DNA of 64,000 nt from Psychroserpens damuponensis (GCF_000826655.1 NZ_JXJO01000017.1:248001-312000), one strand, 5' to 3'. Positions 9,450 through 17,524 are shown, numbered from the stretch's first letter. Made by a program: numbers and translations. The notes: generated by a model not told the origin, from the sequence alone.

Positions 9450-9980
9450 ATGAAAAAAGAAGACTGCTTTTTCCTTGGAAAAATTGTTAAAAAATATAGT
9501 TTTAAAGGTGAATTATTGGTAAAATTAGATACAGATGAACCTGCTCTGTATGAAAACATGGATTCTGTTTTTATAGAAGTTCGTAATAATCTAATTCCGT
9601 TTTTTATTGAATCCTCTCAATTACATAAATCTGAATTATTAAGAGTTAAATTTGAAGATGTAGATACAGAAGACGATGCTGATGCTCTTATGAAATGTGA
9701 ATTGTATTTGCCCTTAGAATTTTTACCTAAGCTAGATGATGATAAATTTTACTTTCATGAAATCATAGGGTTTAAGGTAGAAGATAAAAATTTTGGTCAT
9801 GTTGGAATCATAAAATCAGTTAATGATTCTACAGCACAATCGCTTTTTGAAATAGATAGAGATGGTATTGAAATTTTAATACCAATGAATGATGAGTTTA
9901 TTTCTAAAGTTGATAAACAAAATAAAACGATTTTTGTAACTACTCCCCAAGGCTTAATAGATTTGTATTTGGAAGAATGA
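9450..9980 (+). CDS. rimM: Ribosome maturation factor RimM
   Basis: A 176-residue RimM, which binds S19 and helps process 16S rRNA and mature the 30S head. The N-terminal beta-barrel begins at FLGKIVKKYSFKGELLVKL. The C-terminal PRC-like barrel begins near FYFHEIIGFKV and includes ILIPMNDEFISKVD, where RimM usually has a (V)P motif. The length is normal. It lies downstream of rpsP, as in many bacteria, but behind a terminator. Confidence 0.95.
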   Translation: MKKEDCFFLGKIVKKYSFKGELLVKLDTDEPALYENMDSVFIEVRNNLIPFFIESSQLHKSELLRVKFEDVDTEDDADALMKCELYLPLEFLPKLDDDKFYFHEIIGFKVEDKNFGHVGIIKSVNDSTAQSLFEIDRDGIEILIPMNDEFISKVDKQNKTIFVTTPQGLIDLYLEE

Positions 9981-9981
9981 T

Positions 9982-10057
9982 CCTGTCATTCAAACGAAGG
10001 AATAACTAAAGTAGTTTACATTTTAATAATGAGAATCTTCGCTTTATACTGACTGAC
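9982..10057. repeat. Degenerate palindromic repeat filling the rimM-trmN gap
   Basis: The left arm (about 9982-10003) reads CTGTCATTCAAACGAAGGAAT. The right arm (10031-10057) is roughly its inverse and matches the element found inside leuS at 22 of 27 positions. The two arms face each other like the ends of a small non-coding element. The copy occupies nearly all of the 90-base intergenic gap. Confidence 0.55.
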
Positions 10058-10070
10058 AAAACCTAGTATT

Positions 10071-10784
10071 ATGAACAAACCATTTAGATTTAAACAATTT
10101 TCAGTTCATCAAGATCAATGTGCCATGAAAATTGGTACAGATGGTGTTTTATTAGGAGCTTGGGCTCCTATTGATCATCGTCCGTTTTCTATATTAGATA
10201 TTGGAGCAGGTACAGGCATTTTATCTTTAATGTTGGCTCAACGCTGTGATGCTCAAGTAATAGAAGCACTTGAAATAGACGACAAAGCTTATGAACAGTG
10301 TGTAGAGAATTTTGAACAATCACCATGGAATGATCGTTTATTTTGTTACCACGCATCATTAGAAGAGTTTGCTCTAGAAATTGAGGACAAATATGATTTG
10401 ATTATTTGTAATCCGCCATTTTATTCTGAAGATTATAAAACCGACAATTCGCAGCGCGATCTCGCACGATTTCAAGATGCAATGCCATTTAATCATTTAT
10501 TAGATAGTGTGGCTACTTTACTGTCTAAAGCAGGTTTATTTTCAGTAGTTATTCCTTTTTCCGAAGCAGAAAATTTTATAGCTCTAGCGAGTCAAGTTGG
10601 CCTATTTCCGAAGAAAAAAACCCATATTAAAGGCGCACTTACATCTAAGGTAAAGCGTAGTTTAATTACGTTTTCATTTAGAGAGCAAGATGTTGACATT
10701 TCAGAATTAATAATAGAAACTTCCAGACACAACTACACAGAAGATTACATCAATTTGACGAAGGATTTTTATTTGAAAATGTAG
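10071..10784 (+). CDS. trmN6: tRNA1(Val) A37 N6-methyltransferase
   Basis: A 237-residue class I SAM-dependent methyltransferase of the YfiC/TrmN6 family. It has a SAM-binding ILDIGAGTGILSL (41-53) and the amino-methyltransferase motif NPPFYSE (114-120). The N-terminal FKQFSVHQDQCAMKIGTDG is typical of YfiC. The enzyme adds an N6-methyl group to A37 beside the anticodon of tRNA-Val. The length matches the family. It follows rimM, consistent with a group of translation-related genes. Confidence 0.92.
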   Translation: MNKPFRFKQFSVHQDQCAMKIGTDGVLLGAWAPIDHRPFSILDIGAGTGILSLMLAQRCDAQVIEALEIDDKAYEQCVENFEQSPWNDRLFCYHASLEEFALEIEDKYDLIICNPPFYSEDYKTDNSQRDLARFQDAMPFNHLLDSVATLLSKAGLFSVVIPFSEAENFIALASQVGLFPKKKTHIKGALTSKVKRSLITFSFREQDVDISELIIETSRHNYTEDYINLTKDFYLKM

Positions 10785-10790
10785 TTTTAA

Positions 10791-10802
10791 GAAAACGTTT
10801 TC
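10791..10802. promoter_or_regulatory. Palindrome next to the glutaryl-CoA dehydrogenase promoter
   Basis: A perfect 12-bp palindrome, GAAAACGTTTTC, ends two bases before the TATTTTTG promoter box. Its AACGTT core resembles LacI-family operators, including the one at 60432-60459. A bound protein here would block the promoter. This is inference from sequence and position. Confidence 0.35.
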
Positions 10803-10804
10803 GT

Positions 10805-10812
10805 TATTTTTG
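10805..10812 (+). promoter_or_regulatory. Promoter -7 box of the acyl-CoA dehydrogenase gene
   Basis: TATTTTTG is a full TAnnTTTG match, 78 bases upstream of the ATG at 10891. Confidence 0.6.
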
Positions 10813-10890
10813 TTACCCAAACAAAATACCTTCTAATGTCTCAAGCAAAAGCGACAGCATTTGAACGTTAAAATCTATAAAATTCAACAA

Positions 10891-12069
10891 ATGAAACCAG
10901 ATTTATTTGAAGCTCCTGATTATTATAATCTTGATGAATTACTAACCGAAGAACATAAATTAGTACGCGATGCTGCTAGAGAATGGGTAAAACGTGATGT
11001 TTCACCAATCATTGAAGAGTATGCTCAAAATGCAGAATTTCCTACTCAAATCGTTAATGGTTTAGCTGAAATTGGAGCCTTTGGTCCTTACATCCCAGAA
11101 GAATATGGTGGTGCTGGATTAGATCAAATTTCTTACGGACTAATCATGCAAGAAATTGAACGAGGAGACTCTGGAGTGCGCAGTACTGCTTCGGTACAAT
11201 CGTCGTTAGTAATGTATCCAATTTGGAAATATGGTAATGAAGAACAACGCCAAAAATACTTACCAAAATTAGCGTCTGGAGAATGGATTGGATCTTTTGG
11301 TTTAACAGAACCTGATCATGGTTCTAATCCAGGAGGCATGGTCACCAACTTTAAAGATATGGGAGATCATTATCTTTTAAATGGTGCTAAAATGTGGATT
11401 TCAAATTCACCTTTTTGCCAAGTGGCAGTAGTTTGGGCAAAAAATGAAGAAGGACGTATTCACGGACTTATTGTAGAACGTGGCATGGAAGGTTTCTCTA
11501 CTCCTGAAACCCATAATAAATGGTCATTAAGAGCTTCTGCTACTGGTGAGCTTATATTTGACAATGTTAAAGTACCTAAAGAAAATTTATTACCTAACAA
11601 ATCTGGACTTGGTGCTCCACTTGGATGTCTAGATTCTGCACGTTTTGGTATTGCTTGGGGAGCTATTGGAGCAGCTATGGATTGCTACGATACTGCTTTA
11701 CGTTATAGTAAAGAACGTATGCAATTTGGTAAGCCAATAGGTCAATTTCAATTACAACAAAAAAAGTTAGCTGAAATGATCACCGAAATCACCAAAGCAC
11801 AATTATTAGCTTGGCGTTTAGGTGTTATGCGTGAAAATGGTACTGCAACCTCTGCTCAAATTTCTATGGCTAAACGTAATAATGTAGAGATGGCAATAAA
11901 TATTGCTAGAGAAGCTAGACAGATGCTTGGTGGCATGGGAATTAGTGGAGAATACTCTATAATGCGCCATTCTATGAATTTAGAAAGTGTTATAACATAC
12001 GAAGGCACACACGATATTCATTTACTAATAACTGGTTTAGATGTCACAGGTTTAAATGCCTTTAAATAA
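10891..12069 (+). CDS. Glutaryl-CoA dehydrogenase-type acyl-CoA dehydrogenase
   Basis: A 392-residue FAD-dependent acyl-CoA dehydrogenase. Several stretches are those of glutaryl-CoA dehydrogenase: ERGDSGVRSTASVQSSLVMYPI-like sequence around the substrate arginine, and the C-terminal TYEGTHDIHLLITG with the catalytic base Glu371. The enzyme oxidises and decarboxylates glutaryl-CoA to crotonyl-CoA in lysine and tryptophan breakdown. I start at ATG 10891 (MKPDLFEAPDYYNLD). A TTG at 10861 is in frame but would add an unconserved leader. It is monocistronic, with its own promoter and terminator. Another short-chain acyl-CoA substrate cannot be excluded. Confidence 0.9.
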   Translation: MKPDLFEAPDYYNLDELLTEEHKLVRDAAREWVKRDVSPIIEEYAQNAEFPTQIVNGLAEIGAFGPYIPEEYGGAGLDQISYGLIMQEIERGDSGVRSTASVQSSLVMYPIWKYGNEEQRQKYLPKLASGEWIGSFGLTEPDHGSNPGGMVTNFKDMGDHYLLNGAKMWISNSPFCQVAVVWAKNEEGRIHGLIVERGMEGFSTPETHNKWSLRASATGELIFDNVKVPKENLLPNKSGLGAPLGCLDSARFGIAWGAIGAAMDCYDTALRYSKERMQFGKPIGQFQLQQKKLAEMITEITKAQLLAWRLGVMRENGTATSAQISMAKRNNVEMAINIAREARQMLGGMGISGEYSIMRHSMNLESVITYEGTHDIHLLITGLDVTGLNAFK

Positions 12070-12096
12070 GTAAAGAATAATAAAACTAAAAGTGTT

Positions 12097-12129
12097 AAAA
12101 TGCGTTTCTATGTAGAAACGCATTTTTTA
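12097..12129 (+). terminator. Terminator of the acyl-CoA dehydrogenase gene
   Basis: A 14-bp stem, AAAATGCGTTTCTA with TAGAAACGCATTTT, is followed by TT. The next gene's promoter box (12128-12135) overlaps the end. Confidence 0.8.
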
Positions 12130-12135
12130 TTTTTG
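12128..12135 (+). promoter_or_regulatory. Promoter -7 box of the DUF3050 gene
   Basis: TATTTTTG lies 14 bases before the ATG at 12150, predicting a very short leader containing AAAAAGGAAA. Confidence 0.55.
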
Positions 12136-12149
12136 CAAAAAGGAAATTA

Positions 12150-12935
12150 ATGAGCATAAACCAAGTTAACTCTCAACTTTTAAATTTAAAACAACAATTA
12201 ATAAACCATAATTTATATGGCACTATTGCAACTACTAAGGATTTATCGGTTTTTTTAAAATCACACGTCTTTGCTGTTTGGGATTTTATGTCCTTATTAA
12301 AAGCGTTACAACAAACATTAACGTGCACTACCACGCCTTGGATGCCAAATGGGAATCCAGAAACTCGTTATCTCATAAATGAAATTGTTTTAGCTGAAGA
12401 AACCGATATTACTTTAAAAGGAGAACGCAAAAGTCATTTTGAAATGTATTTAGATGCTATGAAAGAAAGCGATACATCTACTACAGAAATAGATACTTTT
12501 TTATTACATGTTTTAGAATCTAAAAATGTAATTAATGCCATTGAAAACAGTAATTTAAACAATGCTTTAAAAGCCTTTTTAAACTTTACCTTTAAAACCA
12601 TACACCACAAAGAAGCTCATGAAATTGCTGCGGCTTTTACCTTTGGCAGAGAAGAGTTAATACCTAATATGTTTACCGAGATTTTAAGTAAATTGCAAGC
12701 TAATTTTCCTGAAACAAAATTAGATGAACTGATGTATTACTTTAAAAGACATATTGAATTAGATGAAGATGAGCACGGTCCAATGGCTATGAAAATGATG
12801 GAGGAACTTTGTGGTGAAGATGCTCAAAAATGGGAAGAAGTAATAGCTATTTCTAAAGAAGCTTTAACCGTACGAATTAATTTGTGGAATAGTATTGAAG
12901 CCGAAATAATTAAAAGCAAATCGTTTACTATTTAA
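12150..12935 (+). CDS. DUF3050 family protein (haem-oxygenase-like fold)
   Basis: A 261-residue all-helical protein of the DUF3050 family. Recognisable parts are HVFAVWDFMSLLKALQ near the N-terminus, TPWMPNGNPETRYLINEIVLAEE, and HIELDEDEHGPMA near the C-terminus. The family belongs to the haem-oxygenase-like fold. The histidine and acidic residues in EIVLAEETD and ELDEDEHG could bind metal, as in haem-oxygenase-like diiron oxygenases, but this is inference. No substrate is known. The gene stands alone between terminators. Confidence 0.85.
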   Translation: MSINQVNSQLLNLKQQLINHNLYGTIATTKDLSVFLKSHVFAVWDFMSLLKALQQTLTCTTTPWMPNGNPETRYLINEIVLAEETDITLKGERKSHFEMYLDAMKESDTSTTEIDTFLLHVLESKNVINAIENSNLNNALKAFLNFTFKTIHHKEAHEIAAAFTFGREELIPNMFTEILSKLQANFPETKLDELMYYFKRHIELDEDEHGPMAMKMMEELCGEDAQKWEEVIAISKEALTVRINLWNSIEAEIIKSKSFTI

Positions 12936-12980
12936 ATAGAGATCGTTACAACTCTAACCTTATGTGTATAACTTAATACA

Positions 12981-13010
12981 AAATGCTCACCTAATTAGAT
13001 GAGCATTTTT
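12981..13010. terminator. Bidirectional terminator between convergent genes
   Basis: AAATGCTCA (12981-12989) pairs with TGAGCATTT (13000-13008). T runs follow in both directions. It lies between the DUF3050 gene and the convergent FG-GAP protein gene. Confidence 0.75.
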
Positions 13011-13031
13011 GCAATATAGATTACAATAAAT

Positions 13032-14450
13032 TTAATTTTTGATAAACTTTATTGTTTCTTTTCTATTTAAAGCGGTTTCAATGCTTAGCATATATACTCC
13101 ACTTTCTAAGGTATTTACGTTAATTATATCTAATCCATTTGCTTTTAAAACTGTTTGTCCTAATGAATTTTGTATTGAAATTTCACCGGTTGTTTCTAAA
13201 CCTTTTACATGTAAAACAGTATTCGTAGGATTAGGATAAACAGTAATATTTTTCTCTGAAAGTGTAGTTACAGACAAACTCGTAGTTTCATTTCTATACA
13301 CTTTTGTTTTATTATTACCATCATTACCAAAACCTATTAATAATAAGTCTTTATCACCATCATTATCAAAATCTTCCCAATCTGCAGAACTTATCGCTAC
13401 ACCTTCAATAACGCTACTATTGACTTCATCATAAGTAAAACTCCCATTAGCATTATTTAGGTATAATTTAGAAATATAATATCCATTATCATCTTGACCA
13501 GTACTAAAAATATCATCAAACCCATCATTATTAAAATCTACAATTTCTAAATCTCCAAAGTAAACTTGATCAAAGAGTGCTGTAGAATTTGTATCTTTTG
13601 TGAACTCGCCATCCTCATTAATATAAAGTGTAGTCTCTCCTACATAATTACTATTAGTTCCGCTAATAATAATATCATCATCACCATCGTTATCAACATC
13701 TAACACACCAGTTCCCGTAAAATAATAAGCATCAATACTTTGTATCGAAGCTTCAGATAAAACTCCGTTTGTATTTATATATAATTTGGTGTTTGGAGCA
13801 TAAGAACTATCAAACCCTGTTAATATTACATCCATATATGTATCTTTATTTACATCTATTAGTGTAATGTCACCAAAATAATTAGCCATTAAAGACGTCG
13901 AGGATTCAATAAATTCTCCATATTCATTTTGGTAATAAAGTTTTGCTCCATAAGCACTACCCATTAAACCTGTAACAACAACATCCATTAAATCATCCTT
14001 ATTTAAATCTACAGCTCTAATTTTACCAAAAGTGGCTCCAACAATAATTGTTGAAAAATCATTATAAACGCCAAAACCATCATTAATATATAATTTAGTT
14101 ATGGCATTGCCACTACTATCGCTACCTGTAATAATAAAATCTATAAAGCCGTCGTTATTAAAATCTGCTTTATCTGCAGATGCATTAGATAGCGCTAATA
14201 ATGAATTATTAATATCTTCTAAGAATACGTTTTCTTCATACTTTGCAATCGCAGTATACTCTGCATTGGCACTACCAGATCCCGAAACTAAAAACTCATA
14301 AATATTATCGTTAGTGCTATCTAACCATATAGATTCTCCATATATAACATTGTCGATATTGGAATTATCAAGACTAATTTCTGTTATGTTTTGCGCTGTT
14401 GTAGTAAGGCCTATTAAAACCAATGTTACTATAAGTATTTGTTTTTTCAT
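13032..14450 (-). CDS. T9SS-exported FG-GAP repeat protein
   Basis: A secreted protein of about 472 residues. The signal peptide is MKKQILIVTLVLIGLTTTAQ. It has at least six FG-GAP/VCBS-type repeats, each with a calcium-binding loop such as DFNNDGFIDF, DVDNDGDDDI, DFNNDGFDDI and DFDNDGDKDL; they probably form a beta-propeller. The C-terminal 75 residues (VYPNPTNTVLHVKG through GVYMLSIET and KFIKN) are a T9SS type A sorting domain, so the protein should be exported to the surface or medium. I start at 14450, where the signal peptide begins and a promoter box lies just upstream, rather than at 14537. The ligand is unknown. Confidence 0.9.
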   Translation of the reverse strand: MKKQILIVTLVLIGLTTTAQNITEISLDNSNIDNVIYGESIWLDSTNDNIYEFLVSGSGSANAEYTAIAKYEENVFLEDINNSLLALSNASADKADFNNDGFIDFIITGSDSSGNAITKLYINDGFGVYNDFSTIIVGATFGKIRAVDLNKDDLMDVVVTGLMGSAYGAKLYYQNEYGEFIESSTSLMANYFGDITLIDVNKDTYMDVILTGFDSSYAPNTKLYINTNGVLSEASIQSIDAYYFTGTGVLDVDNDGDDDIIISGTNSNYVGETTLYINEDGEFTKDTNSTALFDQVYFGDLEIVDFNNDGFDDIFSTGQDDNGYYISKLYLNNANGSFTYDEVNSSVIEGVAISSADWEDFDNDGDKDLLLIGFGNDGNNKTKVYRNETTSLSVTTLSEKNITVYPNPTNTVLHVKGLETTGEISIQNSLGQTVLKANGLDIINVNTLESGVYMLSIETALNRKETIKFIKN

Positions 14451-14471
14451 GTTATTAATTATTTGTTTCAG

Positions 14472-14479
14472 CAAATATA
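14472..14479 (-). promoter_or_regulatory. Promoter -7 box of the FG-GAP protein gene
   Basis: The minus strand reads TATATTTG, 21 bases upstream of the ATG at 14450. It supports that start over the in-frame ATG at 14537, which lies upstream of the promoter box. Confidence 0.6.
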
Positions 14480-14562
14480 ATTTATTTAGACTAAATAAAA
14501 ATAATAATTTTAAATTAAAAATCCCATTTAAAACCATGAATAAAGAATCCCTACATTTTATG

Positions 14563-14570
14563 TAAATTTG
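14563..14570 (+). promoter_or_regulatory. Promoter -7 box five bases before a start codon
   Basis: TAAATTTG, then CGACT, then the ATG at 14576. The expected transcription start falls on or next to the A of the ATG, predicting a leaderless mRNA. Confidence 0.6.
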
Positions 14571-14575
14571 CGACT

Positions 14576-15475
14576 ATGTTTTCTGCTAAAAAGAGATTAG
14601 ATCGCGCTTACCAAAATGCTCATATTGTCAACTTTGACAATGACAGTAAGTATATTTTATTTAGCGATTGCCATAGAGGTGATAATAGTTTTGCAGATGA
14701 TTTTGCCAATAACCGTAACATTTATTTTCATGCACTCAAACATTATTATGCTGAAGGTTTTAGTTATGCTGAAATTGGAGATGGCGATGAGCTTTGGGAA
14801 AATTTATCATTTGAGTCTATCTTAAACGCTCATAAAAATGTCTATATGCTAATGAAGTTATTTCATGAGCAAGATAGATTGCATATGATTTGGGGCAATC
14901 ATGATATGGTGTATCGTGATCCCAAATATGTTGAAAAGCATTTGTCAACTTATTTTGATGAAAAACTAGGAGAAGACGTTGATTTATTCTGTAATATTAA
15001 ATATCATGAAGGTGTTATTTTAAAACATTCTCAAACTGGTCAAGAATTATTTTTAACCCATGGCCATCAAGCAGATTGGTGGAATTACAACTTTTGGAAA
15101 TGGAGCAGATTTCTAGTTCGCATTCTATGGAAGCCTCTAAACGTTATGGGAATTGCAGATCCTACTAGTCCGGCAAAAAATTACAAAGAGTTAATTAAAG
15201 TTGAGCGACGAACCAAAAATTGGATCACTGAAAACAATAATTTAATTACCATAGTTGGTCATACCCATAGACCTCGTTTTCCAGAACCTGGAGATATTGC
15301 TTTTTTTAATGATGGTAGTTGTGTTCACCCAAGAAGTATCACAGGTATTGAAATTGAAAATGGAGAGATATCACTCATCAAATGGCAAATTGCAACTACT
15401 GATGATGGCACCTTAAAAATTGTTAGGGTTTTATTAGAAGGCCCTAGAAAGTTACTGGATTATAAAACGGAGTGA
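14576..15475 (+). CDS. Calcineurin-like metallophosphoesterase
   Basis: A 299-residue protein with all metallophosphoesterase motifs: Asp31 and His33 in FSDCHRGD, Asp69 in GDGDELW, Asn108-His109-Asp110 in WGNHD, HGH in LTHGHQADWWN, and GHTHRPRF. It should bind two metal ions and hydrolyse a phosphoester in the cytoplasm; it has no signal peptide. It superficially resembles UDP-diacylglucosamine hydrolase (LpxH-type) enzymes, but the spacing and the WWNYNFWKWSRF segment are different, so the substrate is left open. It is divergent from the FG-GAP gene. Confidence 0.88.
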   Translation: MFSAKKRLDRAYQNAHIVNFDNDSKYILFSDCHRGDNSFADDFANNRNIYFHALKHYYAEGFSYAEIGDGDELWENLSFESILNAHKNVYMLMKLFHEQDRLHMIWGNHDMVYRDPKYVEKHLSTYFDEKLGEDVDLFCNIKYHEGVILKHSQTGQELFLTHGHQADWWNYNFWKWSRFLVRILWKPLNVMGIADPTSPAKNYKELIKVERRTKNWITENNNLITIVGHTHRPRFPEPGDIAFFNDGSCVHPRSITGIEIENGEISLIKWQIATTDDGTLKIVRVLLEGPRKLLDYKTE

Positions 15476-15569
15476 ATTAGATCTCACATTGACAGCAATG
15501 CGAAGTATCAAACATTGATAAATTCTTTAGTGGTACATCCTTTTAAAGACCATTGCAATTTTATTAATG

Positions 15570-15905
15570 TTACGATTCGGGAGCGAGTTCAACCTCCAAG
15601 CCTTCCATGTCTGGTGTCATTTGAATTTGACATCCTAAACGCGAATTATCTTTAACGTCAAATGCCTCACTAAGCATCGCCTCTTCATCGTCTTGCATTT
15701 CTGGTAATTTGGTATCACTTAGCACATAACATTGACAAGAAGCACACATTGCCATTCCACCACAAATACCAATGGTTCCTTCAGGAGCAATTTCATACGA
15801 ACGTACTACTTCCATGAGATTCATGGCCATATCAGTTGGTGCTAAAATCTCGTGAATAACGCCTTCTCTATCTGTGATTTTTATGTTTATATCTTGTTCC
15901 ATCAT
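15570..15905 (-). CDS. Adrenodoxin-type 2Fe-2S ferredoxin
   Basis: A 111-residue ferredoxin (110 if the second of two adjacent ATGs is used). The cluster ligands follow the adrenodoxin pattern CX5CX2C...C: Cys48, Cys54, Cys57 and Cys92 in CGGMAMCASC and RLGCQ. The C-terminal QMTPDMEGLEVELAPE is typical. It carries single electrons in the cytoplasm. It lies just downstream of an FNR-like reductase on the same strand, which is its likely electron donor. A small hairpin with a GAAA loop (TCCCAT/ATGGGA, 15910-15925) lies immediately before the start. Confidence 0.93.
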   Translation of the reverse strand: MMEQDINIKITDREGVIHEILAPTDMAMNLMEVVRSYEIAPEGTIGICGGMAMCASCQCYVLSDTKLPEMQDDEEAMLSEAFDVKDNSRLGCQIQMTPDMEGLEVELAPES

Positions 15906-15981
15906 TAGTTCCCATGAAAATGGGACGCTTTTAGTTTATTGTAACTAACACCTACAAGGTTTTAAAAGCCTGTAAGTTAAC

Positions 15982-17049
15982 TTAATCTATCTTTTTAACA
16001 ACCGCTTTTGGTGCTTCTTTACGTGTACCATCAAATCCATCAATTCCAGCAACAGTTGTATATTTCAATACATAACGTTTTCCTGGGTTTATAATTTGAT
16101 ACGCAGATTGGCACATTAATGTTGCTTCATGGAAACCGCAGAGAATTAATTTTAATTTCCCAGGATATGTATTGACATCTCCAATGGCATAAATTCCAGG
16201 AATGTTTGTTTGATAATCTAAGGCATTATTAACTACGATGGCATTTTTTTCTATTTCTAGTCCCCAATTTGCAATGGGTCCTAATTTTGGTGAGAGTCCA
16301 AAAAGTGGAATAAAATGGTCACAGACTATTTCATATTCTTTATGAATATGTTTATCACTAGTTTCCTTAACAACTACCGCATCTACTTTATGATGACCTA
16401 CTACATTAATCACCTCTGCTGGTGTAATTAATTTAATTTTACCTTGATTTTTTAACTCTTGTACTTTTTCTACGGAATCAAGATGTCCACGAAATTCACT
16501 ACGTCTATGAATTAAGGTCACTTCACTAGCAACATCACTTAGAAAAATACTCCAATCTAAGGCAGAATCTCCTCCTCCAGCGATAACTACTTTTTTATCT
16601 CTATAGATTTCGGGATCTTTAATGATGTATTCTACACCTTTATCTTCAAACGATGCTATATTATCAATTAAAGGTTTACGAGGCTCAAAACTCCCTAGAC
16701 CACCAGCGATCGCAACCACAGGAGCATGATGTTTTGTTCCTTTATTCGTGGTCACAATAAATGATCCGTCTTCTTGTTTATCTATAGTTTCTGCACGTTC
16801 TCCAAGTGTAAATCCTGGTTCAAACTGTTTGCATTGTTCTAACAGTTTATGGGTTAAATCGCCAGCTAAAATTTCTGGATAGGCAGGAATATCGTAGATA
16901 GGTTTTTTAGGGTATATTTCCGAACATTGTCCGCCAGCTTGCGGTAAAGCATCAATTAAATGACATTTTAATTTCAATAAACCTGCTTCAAAAACAGTAA
17001 ACAATCCTGTTGGTCCTGCTCCAATTATAAGTATATCTGTTGTAATCAT
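15982..17049 (-). CDS. Thioredoxin-reductase-like ferredoxin-NADP reductase
   Basis: A 355-residue flavoprotein. It has an FAD-binding GAGPTGLFTVFEAGLL near the N-terminus, an NAD(P)H-binding GGGDSALDWSIFL in the middle with HRRSEFRGH just after it, and a C-terminal GIYAIGDVNTYPGKLKLI. It lacks the CXXC pair of true thioredoxin reductases. That places it with the homodimeric bacterial FNRs that exchange electrons between NADPH and ferredoxin. The 2Fe-2S ferredoxin gene follows directly. The start at 17049 (MITTDILIIGAGP) is preferred over the ATG at 17061. Confidence 0.92.
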   Translation of the reverse strand: MITTDILIIGAGPTGLFTVFEAGLLKLKCHLIDALPQAGGQCSEIYPKKPIYDIPAYPEILAGDLTHKLLEQCKQFEPGFTLGERAETIDKQEDGSFIVTTNKGTKHHAPVVAIAGGLGSFEPRKPLIDNIASFEDKGVEYIIKDPEIYRDKKVVIAGGGDSALDWSIFLSDVASEVTLIHRRSEFRGHLDSVEKVQELKNQGKIKLITPAEVINVVGHHKVDAVVVKETSDKHIHKEYEIVCDHFIPLFGLSPKLGPIANWGLEIEKNAIVVNNALDYQTNIPGIYAIGDVNTYPGKLKLILCGFHEATLMCQSAYQIINPGKRYVLKYTTVAGIDGFDGTRKEAPKAVVKKID

Positions 17050-17087
17050 AATAATGCCCACGACAGTGAGTATCTCTTTATATTAAA

Positions 17088-17126
17088 ACCTACTCCCAAA
17101 ACTTCGGGTTATTAAACGTTGTAGGT
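17088..17126 (-). other. Leader hairpin upstream of the FNR-like gene
   Basis: In the predicted mRNA leader, ACCTAC pairs with GTAGGT, and an inner CCCGAAGTTTTGGG forms a second stem. It lies between the promoter box at 17153-17160 and the start codon at 17049. A related but imperfect palindrome (CCTACAAGG with GCCTGTAAG) occurs just downstream of the gene at 15951-15976. A regulatory role is possible but unproven. Confidence 0.4.
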
Positions 17127-17152
17127 TGTATTCTTTTTATTTTAATTAATCA

Positions 17153-17160
17153 CAAAATTA
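17153..17160 (-). promoter_or_regulatory. Promoter -7 box of the FNR-ferredoxin unit
   Basis: The minus strand reads TAATTTTG, 103 bases before the start codon. The leader between them contains the hairpin at 17088-17126. Confidence 0.5.
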
Positions 17161-17199
17161 GATAACACGTTTACAAAATTTTATGATATTTATCAGTTC

Positions 17200-17274
17200 G
17201 CGTGAAGGATTGAATGGCCTGTTTGAGCTCCTCTTAGAGAGCGAGTAGTGAAAGCCTGACCCTTGTGGTCACGC
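17200..17274 (-). repeat. Structured intergenic repeat downstream of the NifU-type gene
   Basis: The minus strand begins GGGCGTGACC four bases after the nifU stop codon. The terminal stem is GCGTGA (17269-17274) with TCACGC (17200-17205). Inside is a TGACC/GGTCA hairpin with loop ACAAG and further short stems. The base composition is clearly richer in G+C than the flanks. It resembles a repeat with GGGCGTnACC...GGGTCnGGCT that I recall being common in Flavobacteriaceae intergenic regions. Only one copy is seen in this window. Confidence 0.5.
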
Positions 17275-17278
17275 CCAA

Positions 17279-17521
17279 CTAAGCTTCAATATTAATAACT
17301 TGTTCAATTTGAGGTGCATATTTTTTAATCGTCATTTCTACACCAGATTTTAGTGTCATTTGATTAACGCTACACCCAACACAGGCACCTAATAATTGTA
17401 CTTTCACAAGTTTATCATCTTCGATAGATAGTAATGAAATATCACCACCATCACTTTGCAAAAACGGACGAATTTCGTCTAATGCTTTTTCGACATTCAG
17501 TCTAAGGTCTTCTGTACTCAT
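17279..17521 (-). CDS. NifU C-terminal domain (Nfu-type) Fe-S scaffold
   Basis: An 80-residue protein consisting of the Nfu domain alone. Cys47 and Cys50 in GACVGCSVNQMTLKSGVE bind a labile cluster between two subunits, which is then passed to target apoproteins. SDGGDISL is the usual N-terminal signature. It is three bases downstream of the Mrp gene on the same strand, so the two form an Fe-S carrier operon. Confidence 0.94.
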   Translation of the reverse strand: MSTEDLRLNVEKALDEIRPFLQSDGGDISLLSIEDDKLVKVQLLGACVGCSVNQMTLKSGVEMTIKKYAPQIEQVINIEA

Positions 17522-17524
17522 ATA

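Noticed and set aside
15476-15560. Further degenerate copy of the leuS repeat (TGACAGCAATGCGAAGTATC)
   Set aside because: Only about 12 of 16 positions match over a short stretch, which is too weak to separate from chance.
15982-17049. Thioredoxin reductase partner for trxA
   Set aside because: The CXXC redox pair is absent and a ferredoxin gene follows, so the FNR-type assignment is better.
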